A stretch of DNA of 64,000 nt from AP-15 sp963845735 (GTDB taxonomy: Bacteria > Pseudomonadota > Alphaproteobacteria > ATCC43930 > CGMCC-115725): positions 124,001 through 188,000 of the forward strand of contig CAWJTR010000038.1 in the NCBI GenBank assembly GCA_963845735.1, read 5' to 3'. Numbering within the stretch: position 1 is the first letter of the stretch; each line of letters starts with the position of its first letter. This document shows, piece by piece, positions 58,988 to 64,000 of the stretch. The notes below the pieces were generated by a model that saw only the letters and a list, made by a program, of their open reading frames with translations, searched no databases and was not told the DNA's origin. The translations under genes were made by a program, and so were the position numbers.

Positions 58988-61954
58988 ATGACTGATGAGA
59001 AGTCGGGAATTAACGTTATAGGAGACGTGACTGGGTCCCACATCAGCATCGCCCAGATTTACGCGCCCGGTGCCATGGGCATAAGGGCAGCAATCTTTCC
59101 AAAACGCGACAAAGCCCCGCCCTTTTCGATAGATTGGTTAGTTTTTTCTCAACAAAGCACTTCCTTTTTGGGGAGAGAATTCGAGTTCGGACGCCATAAG
59201 GGCCTTCCTCGACGCACCTGCGCCCTTCAGTTGGTGGGTGATAGTGGGGAATGGTGGCACCGGGAAAAGCCGATTAGCTCTTGAGGCTACGGAACACCTT
59301 CCCGACGGGTGGACAGGCGGATTTCATAGCAGAAGAGAACCTGACCCTTCGCGACGCTGCGGCTTGGCGACCGAGGGCCAATACTTTATGGATCGTTGAC
59401 GATGCAGCTCGTCACCACGCGGTGTTGCGCCGGATTATCGCGGCGTGGGAGCAGCTTTTCCGTAACTCGGAGTTCAAGGTTCGCATGGTGTTCCTTGAGC
59501 GCGGCTTCAGCAAGAACAGCGGATGGGGGGCGAACTCACAGGAGCAATGAGCTGGGAAACAACCGCTATCAACCAGACCCTCTACCAGACCCCACTGCTT
59601 CTGGCGCCGCTAGCAGCACTCGCACGCCCGTTCCTTTCTAATCTATGCGAGCATCTCGACGTCGCTGCGGGCGAGCGGATGCGAGCCGAGTTGGCCAAGA
59701 TCGACGACGAGTGGCTGATGGAACAGTCGCACTCCGGCAATCCACTGCTTTTACAGCTCGTCGCTGCTCGTCTCCTTTTTGAGGACGCGGAGGCCCTTCC
59801 GGCATCGATAACGAATGCTAAAACCATCGTTGAGAAGCACCTTGAACGCGAGCTTGATGTCCTGAAGGCGCGTTGCGAAGACGCAGGGGTGCGGTTTGGT
59901 GAATGCTGGATCTGCTCTTCGTCACGACGTCGCTATTCCCGATCAATATGTTGCTCGACTTCGATACGCTAGTGCTCCAGGCTGGGGACGACTTCGTATC
60001 GATGAAGGACGTGGGGGGAAAATACCGATTGCCTAGCGTGTCAGAGGCTCGGGCAATGGGAGTGGACATCGCGGAGCGCAACAAACCAGTGCTGAGTAAT
60101 CTGTCGACCATTACAAAAATAGACGATATTGAAGCCTATCTCGTGGTGTTGGAAGAGGCCGGGCTAGCACATGCCACACGCTACTCGATCCAGCCCGACC
60201 TCGTTGGCGGCGCCCTTCTCCGCCTCGTCTTAAACACTCCCGATTTATCGAATTCCCTTAAGCGAAGGCGAGGAGAGTTCAACCGCGCCCGGGTCACCGG
60301 GCTCGTCGAGGGCTGCCTCTCCGGGTGTCCGGCGGAATGTCGGGGAACGCGTACGGCGCATGGGGCCGCCTTGACGATCAGGCTATCCTAATCATAGTCG
60401 ACTACCTACGGCTGGCTGGCAATTCAATCCGATTCGCGCTACTTGCTTTGCGTCAAATTAATAACGTTCGTACTGCAAAGGTCCCATTCGATCCGAAATG
60501 CGTGTTCGCGCCCAACAACGTCCACCCTACCGCACCGCTCGTCGGATACTATTGGGCCGACATTTGCAATGCGATAAATATGGAGCAGCTGGACGAGGAT
60601 ACCGCGTCTCGTCTGTCACACAGCGAGCACGCCTGGATCTTACCCTATGTGTACTACCTGCTCGATCTCACACTGCTTCAAAGGGTCCGGCTGGGGCTGA
60701 TCATCTGTAAGGTCGAAAGCCAGAGCATCTTGTCTCGTCTGACGAATTCTCTCCAATTTCTTATACGTGGTCTTTTCTACGCTCTCTAATGCCTTTTCAC
60801 AGGTGCGCTCTCTCGGGCCCGAAGGGCTTTCCGATGCGGAGAGAGGGGAGCTCGGTCACCTGACGGATGCCGCCTTGGCCTTCGCCTCGACGAAGGCGTA
60901 CCCCACGATTACCGCAGTCGGCGACGAGACCTTTGAGGAACTCTATCTGCACCTCGCCAAGATGCTGATCGAATGCAGCTTCGGCATGGGCAACCAACTA
61001 CTCGGTCGCACTGAGACCCCGGTATCGCGGCAGCGCGCAGTGGAGGGTCTGGAGATTGCGCGTCTCGTTCTCCGCGTTGCACCGAGCGACGATCTCATGG
61101 CACTTGTCGATCGCAATCTGGCATTGCTGAAGGTGACCGAGGTTCTAGAGCCCTCCGAAGCGGCGAGCGTCTATCTGTCAACTTTGGATGTGATGCAGCA
61201 ATACGCCGGTGCGGAAGCCTTTTCCGCAGCAATCGCCGACCTGCTAATAATTGCGGACAACAGGAATGCTCCCGAATTGCTATCGGTCGTCGTCTCAGCC
61301 CTGGTGAAAGCTCCTCAGCATCTCATCCACGGTGAGTTGATCATGAACCCGCTGGTTCGCAACCTCTTCGCCCTGATTGGCGAGGATTATAAATACGAGC
61401 GAATTGCGGACATGATCGGTCCGCTGTGTCAGGTGTTTTCTAGCGCATTGCGCGCCACCAACTCCGAGGATGCAGCTAAAGATTTCCTGATGCTTATTCA
61501 GCTCGCGCTTAACACTTCGAACCGGCAATCGTTTGTGCGAGAGCAGTTGTTGGACCTATTCCGCCAGGCGCGCGCGTGCATGGACGAGGGCGTTTGTAGC
61601 CTTATCTTCATTAATACAATTCTCAATGCGGCGACACTGTGGCTGCTACTAGGACCTCCCGACGAGCATCTGGAAGCCGCCGCCGCGATGCCTTTCCAAG
61701 TTTCGGTTTCGGAAATCGCGTCAGAGGAATGGCACCACCTTCTATCGGAAGAATCGGAACGGGAGCTCGCCCGGCACATCGTGTCGGTACGACGGGTATT
61801 CGCCTTTTACCTTTCGCCTGACGGAAAGCCACACGTCCATATGAGCCTCGCGCCCAACATCGACGACCTTGCCCGAGCGACGGACTCAGCAACCGCCACG
61901 ATCCTTGACACCATTATCAGCAGGCTGCGTGATTATTCCCTTGGGCAGCTCTAG
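58988..61954 (+). CDS. STAND-type P-loop ATPase with N-terminal amyloid-like signalling motif, about six frameshifts
   Basis: About 988 residues. Residues 8-23 (INVIGDVTGSHISIAQ) form a short Gly/Val/Ile motif, repeated at the C-terminus of the facing nucleosidase. Then come FLGREFE...DAIRAFLDAP, Walker A IVGNGGTGKSRLALE (59244-59280), Walker B TLWIVDDAARHHAVL, and a sensor strand KVRMVFLERGFSKNSGW, the order of NLR-like STAND NTPases. The remaining ~750 residues are helical without clear TPR or WD repeats and probably sense the trigger. Frames change near 59180, 59300, 59530, 59895, 60340 and 60785. GC is lower than in the flanks, as in transferred defence genes. The stop TAG is shared with the left end of an IS. 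Confidence 0.65.
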
Positions 61955-63161
61955 GGAAACGCTGAATAAGCCGGGTTGGGTTGCTTGCGTCGGGGTAGAA
62001 TCCGCCGGTCCGGGGGGACCGAGGGGGGCGACGATGCAGCGGCAGGGGAGCTTTTCGCAGGCGGAGTACGCCGGCAAGAAAAAGCAGACGCGGCGCGACA
62101 AGTTTTTGGCCGAGATGGAGCAGGTGGCAGGTGGTGCCGTGGGCGCGGTTGGTGGCGCGGCTGCAACCGCTTTATCCGAAGGGTGAGCGCGGCCGGCCAC
62201 CGATCGGTGCTGGAGCGGATGCTGCGGATCTACTTTCTGCAGCAGTGGTATGGGCTGGCCGACGAGGCGCTGGAGGACGCGCTGTACGACAGCCAAGCGT
62301 TGCGCAGCTTTGCCGGGATTGACCTGAACCACGACCCGGTGCCGGACGCGACGACGCTGCTGAAGTTCCGCCATTGGCTGGAGCGCCACGACCTGACCCG
62401 GGCGCTATTCGACGACATCGCCGCGATGCTCGAGGAGCGCGGGCTGTTGATGCGCCAAGGGACAATCGTCGATGCCACGATCATCGCCGCGCCGCCCTCG
62501 ACCAAAAACAAGAGCAAGAGCCGCGACCCGGAGATGCACCAGACCAAGAAAGGCAACCAGTGGCACTTCGGGATGAAGGCGCATATCGGGGTGGATGTCG
62601 CCTCGGGGGTGGTGCACACGCTCACCGGCACCGCCGCCAACGAAGCCGACATCAATCAGACAGCGGCGCTGCTGCACGGTCGGGAGGAGGCGGTCTTCGC
62701 CGATGCCGGCTATACCGGGGCGGGCAAGCGGCCGGAACTTGCCGACCGCGATGTGTCCTGGAACATCGCAATCAAGCGCAGCATCATCAAAGCCTTGCCC
62801 AAAACCTTGCGGGATTTGGCGGAGCCGGTCGAGCGGGCGCTGGCGCAGGTGCGGGCCTGGGTCGAGCATCCCTTCCACGTCGTCAAGAACCTGTTCCGGC
62901 ACAGGAAGCTGCGCTACCGCGGCCTGGCCAAGAACACCGCGCAACTGCACACCCTGTTTGCCCTGGCCAACCTGGTGATCGTCAAGAAAACCCTGCTCGC
63001 ACAATCGCAGATTTGGCGACGTCGCGAGCGGCCTGAACCGCGCGGACAATGCAAACAGAACCACATGACCGCGAATTCTGCCAACGCAGAGTGGCATCAG
63101 CGGCGTCGCTTTCGGAACCGCCTCCTTCGTCAGCAGACGCCCGGTTTGTTCAGTGTTTCCC
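61954..63161 (+). mobile_element. IS5-family (IS427-like) insertion sequence with TA target duplication
   Basis: Imperfect terminal inverted repeats: GGGAAACGCTGAATAAGCC GGG (61954-61975) and the complement of GGGAAACACTGAACAAACC GGG (63140-63161), 19 of 22 matching. The element (1208 bp) is flanked by TA at 61952-61953 and 63162-63163, the 2-bp target typical of the IS427 group. It inserted inside the TAG stop of the STAND gene and supplies its final G, restoring the stop. Confidence 0.8.
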
Positions 63162-63193
63162 TAGGTTACTTTCGAGATGCTCCAAAATTCTGA
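62034..63193 (+). CDS. IS5-family DDE transposase, frame broken
   Basis: MQRQGSFSQAEYAGKKKQTR starts at 62034. The DDE core is present: TIVDATIIAAP (first Asp), EAVFADAGYTGAGKRPEL (second Asp), and the HVVKNLFRHRKLRYRGL region carrying the Y-(2)R-(3)E/K6-like end typical of IS4/IS5 types. The frame breaks near 62130 because CAGGTGG is tandemly duplicated (62121-62134), and again near 62205. The open frame runs 32 nt past the right end of the element, so the native stop is probably lost by an indel around 63010. Likely inactive as written. Confidence 0.75.
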
Positions 63194-64000
63194 CTAATAG
63201 CTATGTTAGAGCCGGTGACATCACCAACGATGTTCGTGCCACTCACAGCTCGCCTCTCGCTTGCGGGCGCGGGCTCGAAGGGCACCGACTGTAGCAGGCG
63301 CAGGAGCACCTCCGCGCTCGCACGCGCGGCAAAGGATTTTATGCGATCGTCCTTTTTGGGGTCAGCATAATCCATCACCCCTTTCACGACGACCCAATGT
63401 GGCACCGCCAAGCGCTGGGCTGTCTGGGCGATTGCTGCTGCCTCCATTTCGAGCCCGAGAACCGTCCGAACACCTAGTGCCTTAAGCATGTCCCAAGTAA
63501 CCCCATCTTTCACGACAACATTGCCGCTAGCCATCGGGCCTACATGGATCGCGTAGGGGAGAGCCGAGGGTGGATCGAGACGATAGGCCTGAAAAGCCTC
63601 TACCACGGCATGTCCCTGCGCAGTAATCGCAAATATCTTTCCTCTGCGCCGGATCAGCCCCTCGCGTTCAAGCTCGGTGATTTCCTGCGTCCAAAGCTCA
63701 CCTCCCAGGTATCGGGCCCTAGCAGGATGCGTTATGGGGTTTGCGCCTACATCGAGTTGCTCCAGAATCCACATCCGCGCGGCTTCCTCATTGGCTGCGC
63801 CGTAAGTCGACAGTTCCTTTGGGCTAAGATCCTGAGCGATGCGAAGCCACTTATCGCCTAACGGAATTTGGCGATGATCACTCTCGAACCCAGCTGCCGT
63901 TCGTTTGCCCTCGTCATAAGTATATGCGCACTCGGCAACGATGACGTCGCCTAACGCGACATCGGACGGATTGCCCGCGCAGACGCCGCACATCGCAATG
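63166..64000 (-). CDS. purine-nucleoside-phosphorylase-like nucleosidase with C-terminal amyloid-like motif (5' end off window)
   Basis: At least 277 residues visible; the start lies beyond 64000. PNP/UDP-phosphorylase fold: IAMCGVCAGNPSDVALGDVI, later GPMASGNVVV, VLGLEMEAAAIAQTA (substrate Glu) and VVKGVMDYADPKKDDRIKSF (catalytic Asp). A ~45-residue winged-helix-like insert sits in the middle (LWTQEITELEREGLIRR...IFAITAQGH). The C-terminus carries TNIVGDVTGSNIAISQNFG, the same motif as the N-terminus of the STAND ATPase. PNP-type effectors of bacterial NLR, CBASS and Detocs systems cleave ATP or dATP to kill infected cells; MTA/SAH or AMP nucleosidase housekeeping activity is less likely given the tail. 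Stop TAA at 63166-63168. Confidence 0.7.
   Translation of the reverse strand, partial: IAMCGVCAGNPSDVALGDVIVAECAYTYDEGKRTAAGFESDHRQIPLGDKWLRIAQDLSPKELSTYGAANEEAARMWILEQLDVGANPITHPARARYLGGELWTQEITELEREGLIRRRGKIFAITAQGHAVVEAFQAYRLDPPSALPYAIHVGPMASGNVVVKDGVTWDMLKALGVRTVLGLEMEAAAIAQTAQRLAVPHWVVVKGVMDYADPKKDDRIKSFAARASAEVLLRLLQSVPFEPAPASERRAVSGTNIVGDVTGSNIAISQNFGASRK

Noticed and set aside
58988..61954. Treating the STAND region as four or five small unrelated genes
   Set aside because: The P-loop, Walker B and sensor segments lie in consecutive order in different frames without ribosome binding sites between them; one gene with indels is simpler.
61949..61960. Truncation of the STAND protein by the IS
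   Set aside because: The TA target and the G of the IS end rebuild the same TAG that existed before insertion, so the C-terminus is native.

Overview
The window looks like chromosomal DNA of a high-GC alphaproteobacterium, probably Hyphomicrobiales/Bradyrhizobiaceae-like or a near relative. This rests on the recG / sdhE-mfd housekeeping block (26.9-33.0 kb), the many catabolic accessory genes (luciferase-like monooxygenases, CoA transferases, ABC uptake operons) and short conserved proteins of a rhizobial type. The assignment is inference; no rRNA or complete tRNA is present. Many reading frames, including those of the conserved genes mfd and recG, are broken by one- or two-base indels at GC-rich runs. 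This is best explained by uncorrected sequencing or assembly indels, so gene limits quoted for such genes are protein-homology limits rather than single open frames.

Layout. 0-4.6 kb: a Fap-type functional-amyloid export cluster: Asn/Thr-rich fibre subunit, a smaller subunit, a C39 peptidase (FapD-like), a lipoprotein, a small secreted protein, and a convergent coiled-coil plus beta-barrel pore (FapF-like). 5.1-10.4 kb: three luciferase-like flavin monooxygenases divergent from a LysR regulator and an amidohydrolase. 10.4-12.3 kb: an IS110/IS1111-type element and a duplicated 3' end of that amidohydrolase. 12.3-19.6 kb: a leftward catabolic run (SDR, cupin, class II aldolase, homogentisate-dioxygenase-like cupin, isochorismatase-type hydrolase, double-domain CoA transferase, VOC protein). 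19.6-22.7 kb: a lower-GC rightward cassette of a SET-domain protein, a GT25 glycosyltransferase and a JmjC-type oxygenase, the last two overlapping by ATGA. 22.8-26.9 kb: IS3 scar, alpha/beta hydrolase, EthD, PPOX, a dienelactone-hydrolase/SnoaL fusion and a secreted protein. 27.0-33.0 kb: mfd, sdhE, recG, followed by a cluster of AACCGGGAA repeats. 33.2-44.1 kb: a TauE/SafE permease, a winged-helix/cyclase-like/AAA ATPase regulator with a decayed copy of its 5' end, RlpA, several small secreted proteins, a tRNA 3' fragment and dispersed repeats. 44.2-54.2 kb: a cyclic-ureide module: barbiturase/cyanurate-hydrolase family protein, Pot-type ABC importer, divergent HyuA/HyuB, and a truncated PuuE gene. 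54.5-58.7 kb: a tyrosine recombinase fused in frame to an IS91 transposase, and a carotenoid oxygenase. 59.0-64.0 kb: a STAND-type P-loop ATPase and a purine-nucleoside-phosphorylase-like protein, tail to tail and now separated by an IS5-family element.

The most interesting candidate system is this last pair. The nucleosidase ends in, and the ATPase begins with, nearly the same 15-residue motif (core GDVTGS, then I-x-I-x-Q), as in the amyloid signalling motifs that couple bacterial NLR-like receptors to separately encoded effectors. The IS5-family element sits exactly in the ATPase stop codon; removing it puts the two stop codons one base apart, so the genes were immediate neighbours. The Fap cluster at the left edge and the SET/GT25/JmjC cassette are secondary candidates.
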